Source: DASYDU01 sp036499445 (GTDB lineage: Bacteria; Planctomycetota; Planctomycetia; Pirellulales; Lacipirellulaceae). Taken from it: DNA of 15,492 nucleotides. The stretch lies in the NCBI GenBank assembly GCA_036499445.1, contig DASYDU010000079.1, positions 1 to 15,492 of the forward strand. Reading direction: 5' to 3'. Position numbers and translations under genes: made by a program. The notes beneath the pieces were generated by a model, which was not told the DNA's origin, ran no database searches, and saw nothing but the letters and a program-made list of their open reading frames with translations. Positions 1 to 8,184 of this stretch are shown in pieces (the stretch's first letter is position 1; every line of letters starts with the position of its first letter).

Positions 1-664
1 GCTGAATGATCGACGCTTGCTTCTCCGACCTTAAGTCCTCGAACCGAAGAGACATGCAGTCGTCGCGAAGCAACCAACCGTCGTATCGGGCAAAGCGCGC
101 CGCCACGTTGGGATAATCGATGCCCGCCACTGGCGGCTCAAGACCGTTGATCGACAGCAAAATTGCATCCTCGATCGAATCGAGCTTTCGGAAATACGGG
201 GCAAGCCGATGCCAACGATTCATTTCGCGTAGGTAATGTGCCTCGGACACGACGATGTCGCGTGGATCACGATAGATAAAGAAATGCACGACGCGCTTTT
301 CTGAAAGTTTGGCGGCATGCTCCTCGTCAAAGTACAAATGCCCGCGCACGACCTCTCCCGGCACAATCCCGCCAATAAACGCCAAAACATTCTTATGGCT
401 CCGCTCGCGAAATTGAAACGAGCTGATCATCGATCCCAAGAAGGAGCCAAAGTTCTCCCGCCAGGGCAAACCTTCCACGAGCTGCATCAGCAGGTGAGTT
501 CCGGCTTTCGGAAAGGAATTGACCAGCACGGGCGGCCGCGCGGTAAAGTCTTCAGGCCGCGCTTGCTGTTGCGCCCACCAGCGCGGCACGCGCAACAGAA
601 ATGCAGCGCCTTTTCGCACCAGGCCGTTGCGGTTCGACAGCCCTTGCCGGAGTAAATCCCCCAT
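1..664 (-). CDS. PAPS-dependent sulfotransferase (C-terminus cut by window edge)
   Basis: The open frame runs from an ATG at 664 off the left edge, giving 221 visible residues without a stop. Residues 47-59 (VLVNSFPKAGTHL) match the 5'-phosphosulfate-binding loop of sulfotransferases. Residues 130-143 (IYRDPRDIVVSEAH) match the 3'-phosphate-binding RDPRD...S motif. RFEDL (207-211) is also typical of the family. No signal peptide or membrane helix is visible, so it should act in the cytoplasm, moving sulfate from PAPS to a sugar hydroxyl or similar acceptor. The ATG lies 4 bases after the stop of the upstream glycosyltransferase, so translation is probably coupled; GAGG overlaps that stop but sits very close to the ATG. 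The context suggests sulfation of the polysaccharide or a lipid-linked intermediate. The acceptor cannot be read from sequence. Confidence 0.88.
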   Translation of the reverse strand, partial: MGDLLRQGLSNRNGLVRKGAAFLLRVPRWWAQQQARPEDFTARPPVLVNSFPKAGTHLLMQLVEGLPWRENFGSFLGSMISSFQFRERSHKNVLAFIGGIVPGEVVRGHLYFDEEHAAKLSEKRVVHFFIYRDPRDIVVSEAHYLREMNRWHRLAPYFRKLDSIEDAILLSINGLEPPVAGIDYPNVAARFARYDGWLLRDDCMSLRFEDLRSEKQASIIQ

Positions 665-668
665 CGCC

Positions 669-1880
669 TCAACTCGCTTCACAAAGCTTATTCAATTCGC
701 TACTGAAACCTCGTTGGACAAAGCCTCGATCGGGCTCGCCACTCACCCACTCGATGAACTTCTCCAACGCATCACGCGCTTCGTCCAGCATCGAGTCGAA
801 TCGCTCGCGCGCTGCCCGGCAGGCACTTACATAATCTGCGGGCTCATCCATCCAGCGCTCAATCAGGTCGACCGCCTTGGGCACAAAATCGTCCGTGATC
901 GGAATCGACCAATCCAAGCTGGGCCCAATCATTCCCGGAATACATCCTCGACCGTATGAGATCACTGGCCGACCAAACGCAAAGGCTTCGTTGATCACCA
1001 GCGGCTGGGCGTCGTTGCGCGTCGGATAAAGCTTGACGTGGATATCGCGAAAAAACCGCTGCTTATCTGCGTGGTAGACCGGACCGCGGTAATCGAAATG
1101 TTCGCCAAACTTTTCGCGCGCGTCGTCGATCAATCGCTGTTCGAGTTTGGAATGGACCGGTCCAGCGAGCACCAATTGAACATTTCGACCTCGCGCCCGC
1201 AGCACGCGAAGAACTTCAATCACCACGTCCAAGCCCTTGGCGATCTGCAGATTGGTGATATGGCCGATGCGAAACCGATCGACGGGCGTGGCAACCGGCT
1301 GGTCCACCGACATGTTTGCAATTTCGGTTTGCAGAAGTTGGACGGTGCTGGGAACGATTGCGACCCCGGCTCGACATGCGTAGCGCTCGCGGAGTCGGCG
1401 CTCCATATCCCGGCACAATACGATGTGTAAGCCCGTCGAGCCTAGCAAACGATCGAGCAATTGGAGTCGCCAATCGAAACGCTCCAAGTAGCGATAGATA
1501 TGGTGATGCACCGCACAGCGGTAGCCACGCAGTCGGGCGGCGGCTACCGACATTAGGTTGAAAAACAGCGCCCAGCCACCATTTACCGGCATGTAGAACA
1601 CAGCATTGGTCGGCCGTCGGCTAAACAACAATTTCAAAGGGCTGAGCATCGCGCGACCGGCCTTGGCCACGCGAAACCACGATGTGATCGTGGCCGAGCC
1701 GTTGGACCAGTTCGTTTGCCGTACCGGAATCTTTCGGGAGATTGCCTCAGCCATGCTCGCCGTGCATAGCGTCATCCCTGTGACCGGCGGCGGCAACACG
1801 GCATGAATCGTTACCGCGCAATCGGCGCCGTCGGAACTTCGTCCGATAGTTGGCGAAAGATCGTCTGTCCTTCTCGCCAT
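669..1880 (-). CDS. GT-B fold glycosyltransferase (GT4-like)
   Basis: This 403-residue protein has the layout of a retaining GT-B glycosyltransferase. The N-terminal acceptor domain begins with VLPPPVTGMTLCT (28-40), a glycine-bearing loop common in GT4 enzymes. The C-terminal nucleotide-sugar domain has RIGHITNLQIAKGLDVVI (204-221), VQLVLAGP (234-241) and LYPTRNDAQPLVINEAFAFG (284-303), the last being the region of the conserved glutamate (E298) that binds the donor. The usual first glutamate of the EX7E motif is not evident; N289/D290 lie there. It would add one sugar to the lipid-linked repeat unit on the cytoplasmic side. The start is supported by GAGAG six bases upstream. The gene lies 67 bp after the polymerase gene and 4 bp before the sulfotransferase. 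Donor and acceptor are unknown. Confidence 0.88.
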   Translation of the reverse strand: MARRTDDLSPTIGRSSDGADCAVTIHAVLPPPVTGMTLCTASMAEAISRKIPVRQTNWSNGSATITSWFRVAKAGRAMLSPLKLLFSRRPTNAVFYMPVNGGWALFFNLMSVAAARLRGYRCAVHHHIYRYLERFDWRLQLLDRLLGSTGLHIVLCRDMERRLRERYACRAGVAIVPSTVQLLQTEIANMSVDQPVATPVDRFRIGHITNLQIAKGLDVVIEVLRVLRARGRNVQLVLAGPVHSKLEQRLIDDAREKFGEHFDYRGPVYHADKQRFFRDIHVKLYPTRNDAQPLVINEAFAFGRPVISYGRGCIPGMIGPSLDWSIPITDDFVPKAVDLIERWMDEPADYVSACRAARERFDSMLDEARDALEKFIEWVSGEPDRGFVQRGFSSELNKLCEAS

Positions 1881-1947
1881 ACGCCGCTCTCAATCTCGTT
1901 TCTCGGCTCGACAATCATCACCGATCCGCTGTCGACCCTATTGGCCG

Positions 1948-3351
1948 TCAATTCCGCGCTTGGCCGAGCTGACCCGTTCTAGGTGAATAGCCGCGCAAGC
2001 GGCGCGACAGGTCCGCGATAGTCGGCGCCGTGCCAAACATAAACCTGCCCACCAGCCCCAGGATCCAAGCGTAGGCAATTGCCTCGCCAATCTCGGATAC
2101 CATGACGCACGGTTCACCGCGTATCATCGTGACAAAATGGGGCGCCGAAGCGCAAAACATCGCTAATAAGAACCGGTTCTCTGGCTGTCGCGCAAGCGAA
2201 TCGTCCACCAAACGAATCAAGATGACCACCAGAAATGCGTACAACATAATGACAACGAACCCGCCTTCTTGATAGCCGTTCGCCACAATTCCAAGGCCCC
2301 AATTTGTGTGGTACGGCAGGTGCAAGAATTCATAAACAATGCGGATTCCCAGGGGCTCCGGCTTGCCTGGCCAGATCACCCGCGGAACCGGATACCCGGC
2401 AAGGTAAATCAACGAATTGACCGGCTCGACGGGAATTTCACCGGTCTGAACCATGTGGATCGTCAATAGCGAGAAGTGCCCGCAGTATTGCGCGAAATAG
2501 TGCAGGAAGTCACCGCGGACTTGCGCCATGGCGGCACTCGCACTTGTCGTCTTGAGGGCGGCGATCGCGCTCGCGAACGACCGTTCGCTGGAATCACTGT
2601 CTTTGCTGACGTCAAAATGCCGGAACGAACTATAAAAAGCCGTAACTGCGACGGCAATCACCGTGACAATCGCCAGCCGAAGTAGGCTTTTTTTCGGCGA
2701 AGCATATCGCCAATTCAGCCAGTACATGCAGATCAGCGGCGCAACGAGAACGGAAAGCACCAATCGGCGGCCGGCAAATGCCACAATCGAATACAATGCG
2801 GCATATCCCAGGATGCCAAGGAATAGCGCCAACAGCGGAAGTTGTAGTTTATTGCGATACCAATGGCAAAAGCTGAATACCGTGGCAAACAAAACCGCTT
2901 TGTGCGAAATGTTGAACAGCAGGGGGCCGACAAAAAACACCCCCCGCGAGAACAGAGATGCCACGGAAAGCAAACCATTCACCGACAAAATAAAGATCAA
3001 CAGGCCGGTCGTCATCGGGGGCCATGAATTCAGAAACGCCGCACTGATTTTTCGTGGGAGCCGCAGCAAATAGTAAGACACCAGCAGCGTCGCGTAAAAC
3101 GCGCACACGCCGAGCATGTACGTCTGCACTTCCTGCCTAGTCGGCTGGAACCATTGCAGCTCAGGCCAGTGCCAAATCCCATAGGCGACTTCGAGGCAGC
3201 CCATGCCCATGAATATGGCGCCACCCAGCAAGAACAGGTTCCATGCCGTCAGCGCATCGGCCCTTCGACGCAGATACGGCACGACGATTAGCAGCGCCGA
3301 AATGACGATGATCGCAATTCCAAACGGCACGAGAGGCCCGGAGTTATCCAT
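1948..3351 (-). CDS. Wzy-like O-antigen / repeat-unit polymerase, polytopic membrane protein
   Basis: I chose the ATG at 3351 (467 residues) over the longer open frame to 3453, because the extra 34 residues are hydrophilic and overlap the upstream gene. About ten to eleven hydrophobic segments are visible, including roughly 8-26, 37-55, 78-97, 112-133, 152-164, 172-192, 196-212, 224-241, 364-380, 394-410 and 421-440. A large loop spans about 242-355. Its end (NSLIYLAGYPVPRVIWPGKP, 312-331) and the following GLGIVANGYQEGG (352-364) resemble the loop and charged re-entry of Wzy-type polymerases. Such proteins join undecaprenyl-linked repeat units on the outer face of the inner membrane. Sequence conservation in this family is low, so the call rests on topology, loop pattern and cluster context. 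An O-antigen ligase-like role is the main alternative. Confidence 0.78.
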   Translation of the reverse strand: MDNSGPLVPFGIAIIVISALLIVVPYLRRRADALTAWNLFLLGGAIFMGMGCLEVAYGIWHWPELQWFQPTRQEVQTYMLGVCAFYATLLVSYYLLRLPRKISAAFLNSWPPMTTGLLIFILSVNGLLSVASLFSRGVFFVGPLLFNISHKAVLFATVFSFCHWYRNKLQLPLLALFLGILGYAALYSIVAFAGRRLVLSVLVAPLICMYWLNWRYASPKKSLLRLAIVTVIAVAVTAFYSSFRHFDVSKDSDSSERSFASAIAALKTTSASAAMAQVRGDFLHYFAQYCGHFSLLTIHMVQTGEIPVEPVNSLIYLAGYPVPRVIWPGKPEPLGIRIVYEFLHLPYHTNWGLGIVANGYQEGGFVVIMLYAFLVVILIRLVDDSLARQPENRFLLAMFCASAPHFVTMIRGEPCVMVSEIGEAIAYAWILGLVGRFMFGTAPTIADLSRRLRGYSPRTGQLGQARN

Positions 3352-3365
3352 CGATCGCCGCTGCC

Positions 3366-4595
3366 TCAAGCTGAACTGAGTTTCGTTTCCAAAACACCGT
3401 TGTCCACCAGCGCGCGGCGTATTTCCGCGACCGGATCGATCCGCTGCCGCCACCTCGAGAGTGCCGCTAACGATTGCGCTCGATAACCCGCGATCTTGCT
3501 CGAATCGGTCGCATCGAGCATCGCCTCTTCCAAGGCGGCAAGGTTTCCCACGGGACAGATACGTCCGCTGACACGATCCTCGACGAGCTCGCGCGCCGCG
3601 CCGACGCTATCGCTCGCCACCACGGTCAGACCCGCCGCCATTGCTTCCTGCACCACCAGTGCCCAAGGCTCGTGATCGCTAGGCAAGAATAGCACCTCCG
3701 CTGCATGGTAGGCAGCGACACAATCGGGTTGTTCCAAAAAGCCCGTCCAGATAAATCGCCGTTCGAGCCGCTCGGGAACACGCTTCTGCAGCTCCTCCCG
3801 TAACGGGCCGTCGCCGACAATCAGCAGGTCCCATTGCGGTCGCTCGTCGGCAATGGCCGCAAATGCGTCGATAAGCAAGTCTACTCGTTTCGCCCTCACC
3901 AGGCGACCGCTATACAATGCGTACTTGCGCTCCTTGGATAGCTTGAATCTTTGGCATAGGTCGTACAATCGGCGCGGATCGACGCGCGCGAAAAAATCGT
4001 AATCGGGCGTACACGGAACGCGATAAAGCGGTTTTCCGACCGCTCCATACTTCAAAAAGAATTGATCGCCGTATTCGCCCATCGACATGATTCCGTCCAC
4101 CCACGGCATCCAACAACGGTAGATAAAGCCCTTCGCAACCTGCTTGCCGCGCGACAGGCGTTCGTCGGACCGAATATTGCTGTCGTTACGGTAGAACACC
4201 GGAATGCCGTGGCGATGGCAATATCGCATCGTACGCAGATAAGAGGGATAGCGGTAACCTTGGCAAACCACCGCGCGCACTCGATGAACCTGCAAATAGT
4301 CGATTAGCCGTTTACCTTTTCGCCATTCCCGCAGGGGAGCATGCAGCGGACCGGCAAGCGGTGAGTCGTCTCGTTCGCCAAAGTAATTGGCATGAATCGA
4401 CTCCGGCACGTTGACCGACCAGTCAAACTCGGCTGGTCCATGGCTAATTAGCGTGTGTAATTTGAGCTCCGGTATGCCCTCTGCGATCAAAGCGTGCAGA
4501 TTGGCGCGGTACGGCGCCATGCAGTTGGCGATCATCGCCAGTCCCGGCCGCTCGTCCGGGGCCAATCGCGGCGTGGCTCGACTGACCTCGTCCAT
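3366..4595 (-). CDS. Glycosyltransferase family 4-like (GT-B)
   Basis: This is a 409-residue GT-B glycosyltransferase. The donor domain shows ALYSGRLVRAKRVDLLIDAF (226-245), WDLLIVGDGPLREEL (255-269), FIWTGFLEQ (281-289) and LFLPSDHEPWALVVQEAMAAG (302-322). In the last segment E309 and E317 form an exact EX7E motif, the signature of retaining GT4 enzymes. The N-terminal domain opens with MIANCMAPYRANLHALIAEG (21-40). It should transfer a sugar from a nucleotide donor to the growing lipid-linked oligosaccharide. Its ATG overlaps the TAA of the methyltransferase gene by one base (TAATG), a translational-coupling arrangement, and no strong Shine-Dalgarno sequence is seen. The polymerase gene begins 14 bp downstream, with a GAGG that overlaps this gene's TGA. 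Confidence 0.92.
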   Translation of the reverse strand: MDEVSRATPRLAPDERPGLAMIANCMAPYRANLHALIAEGIPELKLHTLISHGPAEFDWSVNVPESIHANYFGERDDSPLAGPLHAPLREWRKGKRLIDYLQVHRVRAVVCQGYRYPSYLRTMRYCHRHGIPVFYRNDSNIRSDERLSRGKQVAKGFIYRCWMPWVDGIMSMGEYGDQFFLKYGAVGKPLYRVPCTPDYDFFARVDPRRLYDLCQRFKLSKERKYALYSGRLVRAKRVDLLIDAFAAIADERPQWDLLIVGDGPLREELQKRVPERLERRFIWTGFLEQPDCVAAYHAAEVLFLPSDHEPWALVVQEAMAAGLTVVASDSVGAARELVEDRVSGRICPVGNLAALEEAMLDATDSSKIAGYRAQSLAALSRWRQRIDPVAEIRRALVDNGVLETKLSSA

Positions 4596-5509
4596 TATCG
4601 ATTCTGCAGTAAGACAGCCGTTTGAAAACCGTACGCTTCCGGCGTAATCGAGCGAACCTCAAAAAACGGCTGCATTAAGTTCGTGAAATATTCGGTGTCG
4701 AAGAATACCTGGGAGCGCATAAATCGCCCGATCGTGAACATCCCATAGTCGTTGTTCTTAAAATAGTCCTGGCGACAGAACAGCGTCTTCGACAGACTCA
4801 GATCCCGTTGCTCGCTCAGAATGCGGATGGTGTGATTGTCGTGAATTGTGATGTAGGCCCGGCCGCCTGGCTTCATGATTCTGCGCAGCTCGAGTAGCCA
4901 GGTGTCGGCCATGTCATCAATGTGCGTGAACACCGAGCCGGCGTAGATCACGTCGAAATAACTGTCCGGAAACGGCAAATGGGGCGTGGTCGTGGTGATG
5001 AAAAAACGGAATGGCGGGCTCAAGTTCTGCTTGCACCAGAGAATGTGCTCGCCGCTGATGTCAGTGCCCCAGATTTCGCACCGCTCGGCGACGTCCTCCA
5101 GGCACCGTAGCATCCGGCCGGCAGCGCAGCCCATTTCCAGCACCCGATCTCCCGCCTTGAACTCGTAACCCGACGCAGCTAGGAGCTCGCGCATTTTCGT
5201 TACGTGGCGCTGCCCCGACTCCAACCATTCGTCGATGGTCCGGCCGTAGCCCAACCAGAGGTGCTCCGGCGGGTTCGGTAGCCTTAGTTGACCGGCAACT
5301 CGCGCTGGCTTCGCCTTCGGAACACAATACGAGTAAGACGATCGTTTGTAGGGAAAGAACGTGATAAAATACGGCAAAATCGTCGGCTGAATAAATAGCG
5401 ACTGAAATTTGGCGAACAGATATTGCAAGATCACCCGCACCCGCCCATGCACGATGTAGCTTCGCAGGAAGTAGCGTGCTCGTCCGAATAAAGAAACTCT
5501 TCCAGCCAT
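4595..5509 (-). CDS. Class I SAM-dependent methyltransferase
   Basis: This 304-residue protein contains a Rossmann-type methyltransferase core. Motif I is VLEMGCAAGR (123-132), the acidic residue after beta-2 is D150 in IWGTDIS, LPFPDSYFDVIYAGSVFTHI (178-197) covers the post-I/motif II region, and LRRIMKPGGRAYITIHD (208-224) is motif III. The first ~115 residues are not part of the core; residues 29-52 are aromatic and hydrophobic and may lie at the membrane. The start is supported by AAGGAAG just upstream. Inside a polysaccharide cluster it most likely methylates a sugar hydroxyl, or caps a chain, but methylation of another substrate cannot be excluded. It follows a 287-bp gap after the sugar transferase gene and overlaps the next gene by one base. 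Confidence 0.88.
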   Translation of the reverse strand: MAGRVSLFGRARYFLRSYIVHGRVRVILQYLFAKFQSLFIQPTILPYFITFFPYKRSSYSYCVPKAKPARVAGQLRLPNPPEHLWLGYGRTIDEWLESGQRHVTKMRELLAASGYEFKAGDRVLEMGCAAGRMLRCLEDVAERCEIWGTDISGEHILWCKQNLSPPFRFFITTTTPHLPFPDSYFDVIYAGSVFTHIDDMADTWLLELRRIMKPGGRAYITIHDNHTIRILSEQRDLSLSKTLFCRQDYFKNNDYGMFTIGRFMRSQVFFDTEYFTNLMQPFFEVRSITPEAYGFQTAVLLQNR

Positions 5510-5796
5510 TTACTTCTTCCTTAGTGCATCCGGCGGTCTCAGAAGAGTCCCGATCGCGGGTCGCGACATTACTCGCGTCCACCTGCGCCTATTCGGACTT
5601 TTACCGCCGAGTTATGGGCCAATCGCCGCCGCGTATCGGCGAGACCGATGAGCTTGAGGGGCATTCCTCAATTCTACTTGCTAAGATCGTGGACCGCGAC
5701 TGGCCGAGAAAGCAGCAACCCGCCCGTCGACCGGATTTGCCGATGCAACCCGCGCGACCCGTTCAGTGGATCGTCGACACCGGCCGCACATCCCGG
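5510..5796. other. 287-bp gap inside the polysaccharide cluster, no gene found
   Basis: No convincing coding frame lies here; the open frames crossing it are shadows of flanking genes. It contains a perfect 6-bp inverted repeat, TTGAGG (5654-5659) and CCTCAA (5666-5671), around a 6-base loop. No T-tract follows on either strand, so an intrinsic terminator is not supported. It is the only large break between same-strand cluster genes and may hold an internal promoter or an RNA processing site. Confidence 0.5.
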
Positions 5797-7428
5797 TCAA
5801 TAGGCGCCGTCCGCAAACAGCACGATGCGAATCGTGCGAATCAGCAGATACATGTCCAGCCACGGCGACCAGTTACGCACGTAATACGAGTCGAGCTCAA
5901 CACGCTCGTCATACGTCGTGTTATTTCGGCCCGACACCTGCCAGAGCCCCGTGATGCCCGGCGTCACCATCGTATACAGTCCGTAGAACGGCCCATACTT
6001 CGCAATCTCGGCGGTGACAATCGGTCGCGGACCGACCAGACTCATCTCGCCGCGAATCACGTTCCAGAGTTGCGGCAATTCATCGATGCTCGTGAGCCGC
6101 ATGAAACGTCCGATGCGAGTTATCCGCGGATCATATTTGAGTTTATGGTCGCGATCCCATTCTTCCTTCAGCATCGGATGTTGATCCAGGTATTGTTCCA
6201 AAACATCGTGCGAGTTCTGAAACATCGAACGGAACTTCCAGGCCTTAAAGTGCCGGCCGTCCTTGCCAATCCGATCGTGCCCATACAGAATTGGGCCCCG
6301 CGACGACATCTTCACCGCCACCGCGATATAAAACAGCAGCGGCATCAGCAGAATCCCGCCAATGATCGCGGCGACAATGTCCATCGTCCGCTTGATCATC
6401 CGCGGCAACGGCAGCATCAGATTCTGCTGCAGATGAATGCCCGTCAGTCCGTCGAACTGCTGATGACGGGCCCAATCGTCCGGCAAGCCGGTCAATTCCG
6501 AAAGGATGTGAATATGCGGCAGCGTGTTGAGGTATTGGGTGATCGCCGCGAATAATGCCGGCGCATCGCCCTCGGATGGTACAACGACGGACCAGTAGAC
6601 ACCTTTCTTCTTGGCAATTTCCGTTGCCGCCGACCACGCCCCAGCATACCACGGCTCATCCCCGTCTATTTCAAAATCGCCGCGATCGGCAATGACGCCT
6701 ACCGGTCGCAAACCGAGACGGCGATTGTTCGCCAACCATTCTTGAACATTGACCACGTTCGCATTGTGCCCGCAGACTAACGTTGGAAAACCCCACCAGG
6801 AGGTCTTTGCCAATATCCGCCGTACAACGCCGCGGCCAATGGGCATCGCAATTAAGCACATGACGCAGGCCAACATCAGATACAAATAGCGCTGCATCCA
6901 TTGCTCGCCGGTCAAAATCGCAACGCCTACGATCCACACGCCGAAGATCGACGTGATCGCCATCGACAGCCGCCGAAATTCGTCGACCGGACCCGAGCGT
7001 ATCCCCGGATAAAGGCCCATCTCCGCGCCGATCAGCAAGAAGCCGGTCGCGATCGGCAGAAAACTGGCGGACAAATCCAACCACGGCGCACCGCCGAAGA
7101 AGTGGAATAATTGCCTCGAAATGGCAATCATCACCCCCATGAGCAGCAAGTCAGTCGCGATCAGGGGCACACTGGTGAGGCACAGCTGCACGAGATACTG
7201 GAAGCCGACGTGCCGACCAATGTTGGTGACAAATCCGCCGCTTCCCGTTGGATCTGCCACCGGCTCCATTAACAGCGCGCCCGACTTCGCCACGCCGCGA
7301 AAGACCGGCCTCACGGTCGACTGGTCCAAAAGCGCGGTCGCCGACGACTGGCTGCCGCCATCGACCGGCACAACGTCCGTGCCAGCCTCCGCCTCATCGG
7401 ATGTTTCCGTTAGCTCAATCTGGCCCAT
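5797..7428 (-). CDS. wbaP: WbaP-type undecaprenyl-phosphate hexose-1-phosphate transferase
   Basis: This 543-residue protein has the complete WbaP layout. A hydrophilic N-terminal extension (1-70) precedes four membrane helices (about 80-104, 118-136, 155-173, 181-198). A Rossmann-like domain follows (about 215-320, starting TLVCGHNANVVNVQEW). The C-terminal bacterial sugar transferase domain starts with the re-entrant hydrophobic segment after KRTMDI (346-351). The catalytic Asp-Glu pair is D449/E450 in TSIDELPQLWNV, followed by GEMSLVGPRPI (460-470), PGITGLWQVSGR (490-501) and the typical C-terminus ending GAY. Such enzymes start repeat-unit assembly by moving a hexose-1-phosphate (galactose or glucose) from a UDP-sugar to undecaprenyl phosphate. 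It heads the minus-strand cluster. The start has no clear Shine-Dalgarno; ATG at 7269 (M54) is an alternative and would remove most of the unusual extension. Confidence 0.93.
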   Translation of the reverse strand: MGQIELTETSDEAEAGTDVVPVDGGSQSSATALLDQSTVRPVFRGVAKSGALLMEPVADPTGSGGFVTNIGRHVGFQYLVQLCLTSVPLIATDLLLMGVMIAISRQLFHFFGGAPWLDLSASFLPIATGFLLIGAEMGLYPGIRSGPVDEFRRLSMAITSIFGVWIVGVAILTGEQWMQRYLYLMLACVMCLIAMPIGRGVVRRILAKTSWWGFPTLVCGHNANVVNVQEWLANNRRLGLRPVGVIADRGDFEIDGDEPWYAGAWSAATEIAKKKGVYWSVVVPSEGDAPALFAAITQYLNTLPHIHILSELTGLPDDWARHQQFDGLTGIHLQQNLMLPLPRMIKRTMDIVAAIIGGILLMPLLFYIAVAVKMSSRGPILYGHDRIGKDGRHFKAWKFRSMFQNSHDVLEQYLDQHPMLKEEWDRDHKLKYDPRITRIGRFMRLTSIDELPQLWNVIRGEMSLVGPRPIVTAEIAKYGPFYGLYTMVTPGITGLWQVSGRNNTTYDERVELDSYYVRNWSPWLDMYLLIRTIRIVLFADGAY

Positions 7429-7523
7429 AGTTGTCGATCGCGCCGCGAATAAAAGATGCCAATACTAGAATGAAACCGTAGCCAAGCCAAATGCTACTTG
7501 GGGACGAAGCGAACTGTCACGGG

Positions 7524-7529
7524 ATTATA
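7524..7529 (-). promoter_or_regulatory. Candidate -10 box for wbaP
   Basis: A perfect TATAAT reads on the minus strand about 95 bases before the wbaP start. No recognisable -35 hexamer lies 16-18 bases upstream, so this rests on the -10 match and its position alone. Confidence 0.3.
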
Positions 7530-7952
7530 ACCTTTGACTCCGTTCGTGGCGCGACAGACCGCAAGGGGGGCATTCCGGCGCCCGCTTTTGCCCAAACAGC
7601 TCGTAGCCGCTTCTTTAGGAAACAAGGACGGTTGCTGCTCCGTAATTCATCCAATCGAGACTCGCTCGAAATTGCTTGTGCGGCCACCGTCCAGGCTACG
7701 GTCAAGCACTACGAAGAAAAGTCTATCATCCCTGAAAACGTGGGAAAACAGCCCCAATCAACCGATTCCTTCCGTCGCCTTCATCGTAATGCTGCTTGCG
7801 GAGAGTGTCAAGAAATCGGCCTCTTTGCCGCGATGCATCGTAACAGCTATGTCGATTCTGTCCGGTCTTCGAGGGCGCGATAGATCGCGTCGTGCCCAGT
7901 AGCGGGCAATGAAATAGGACTGTAATGGTTGTATCGTTTGGTAACTGATAGC

Positions 7953-7981
7953 TTGGTCGCGCCGCGCCGTCATGTTAAAAT
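7953..7981 (+). promoter_or_regulatory. Candidate sigma70-like promoter upstream of the epimerase gene
   Basis: TTGGTC (7953-7958) and TAAAAT (7976-7981) are separated by exactly 17 bases. The -10 is a 5/6 match and the -35 only 3/6. If used, the epimerase mRNA would have a leader of almost 200 bases containing the overlapping stem-loops at 8103-8130. Confidence 0.28.
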
Positions 7982-8138
7982 GAAAGTGCCTTTTGGCCCC
8001 CAATTCGTGACCTCTCAAACCGCGCTTAAACGATCCCGCCAGAGAGGTATCGCTGCAAGCGCTAGAAGCTCGCGGTCGCCGACATTTAGTCGCGGCCAAC
8101 TAGCGGGAATTGCCCCCGCGGCTTGGCCGCCACCAACT

Positions 8139-8172
8139 TTTACGACTTACATCAGGCTTCATTTACGACATA
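8139..8172 (+). repeat. Direct repeat TTTACGACWTA just upstream of the epimerase start
   Basis: TTTACGACTTA (8139-8149) and TTTACGACATA (8162-8172) are 11-bp direct repeats with one mismatch and a 23-bp repeat-to-repeat distance, close to two helical turns. The second copy abuts the AAGG ribosome binding site. It could be a binding site for a regulator, but a short repeat like this can arise by chance. Confidence 0.3.
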
Positions 8173-8184
8173 AGGTAGCAGACT

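Larger units (their letters stand above)
7429..8184. other. 756-bp divergent intergenic region
   Basis: This spacer separates the minus-strand polysaccharide cluster from the plus-strand epimerase. Open frames at 7491-7902 (+) and 7758-8099 (-) have no recognisable domain, no good ribosome binding site and no codon bias like the neighbours, so I do not call genes. It is visibly more AT-rich than its surroundings. It contains possible promoters for both directions and several short perfect inverted repeats: 7876-7889, 7893-7908, 8103-8119 and 8118-8130. The last two overlap and could be alternative stem-loops. None is followed by a T-tract. Confidence 0.6.

Noticed and set aside
5654..5671. 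Stem-loop TTGAGG/CCTCAA as a terminator
   Set aside because: Short stem and no T-tract on either side.
5476..6555. 359-residue plus-strand open frame
   Set aside because: It is antisense to wbaP and the gap; the protein is low-complexity Arg/His/Pro-rich with no domain, whereas the minus frame encodes a complete WbaP.
7491..7902. Two overlapping plus-strand open frames in the divergent spacer
   Set aside because: No recognisable domain, no good ribosome binding site and no codon bias; treated as intergenic.
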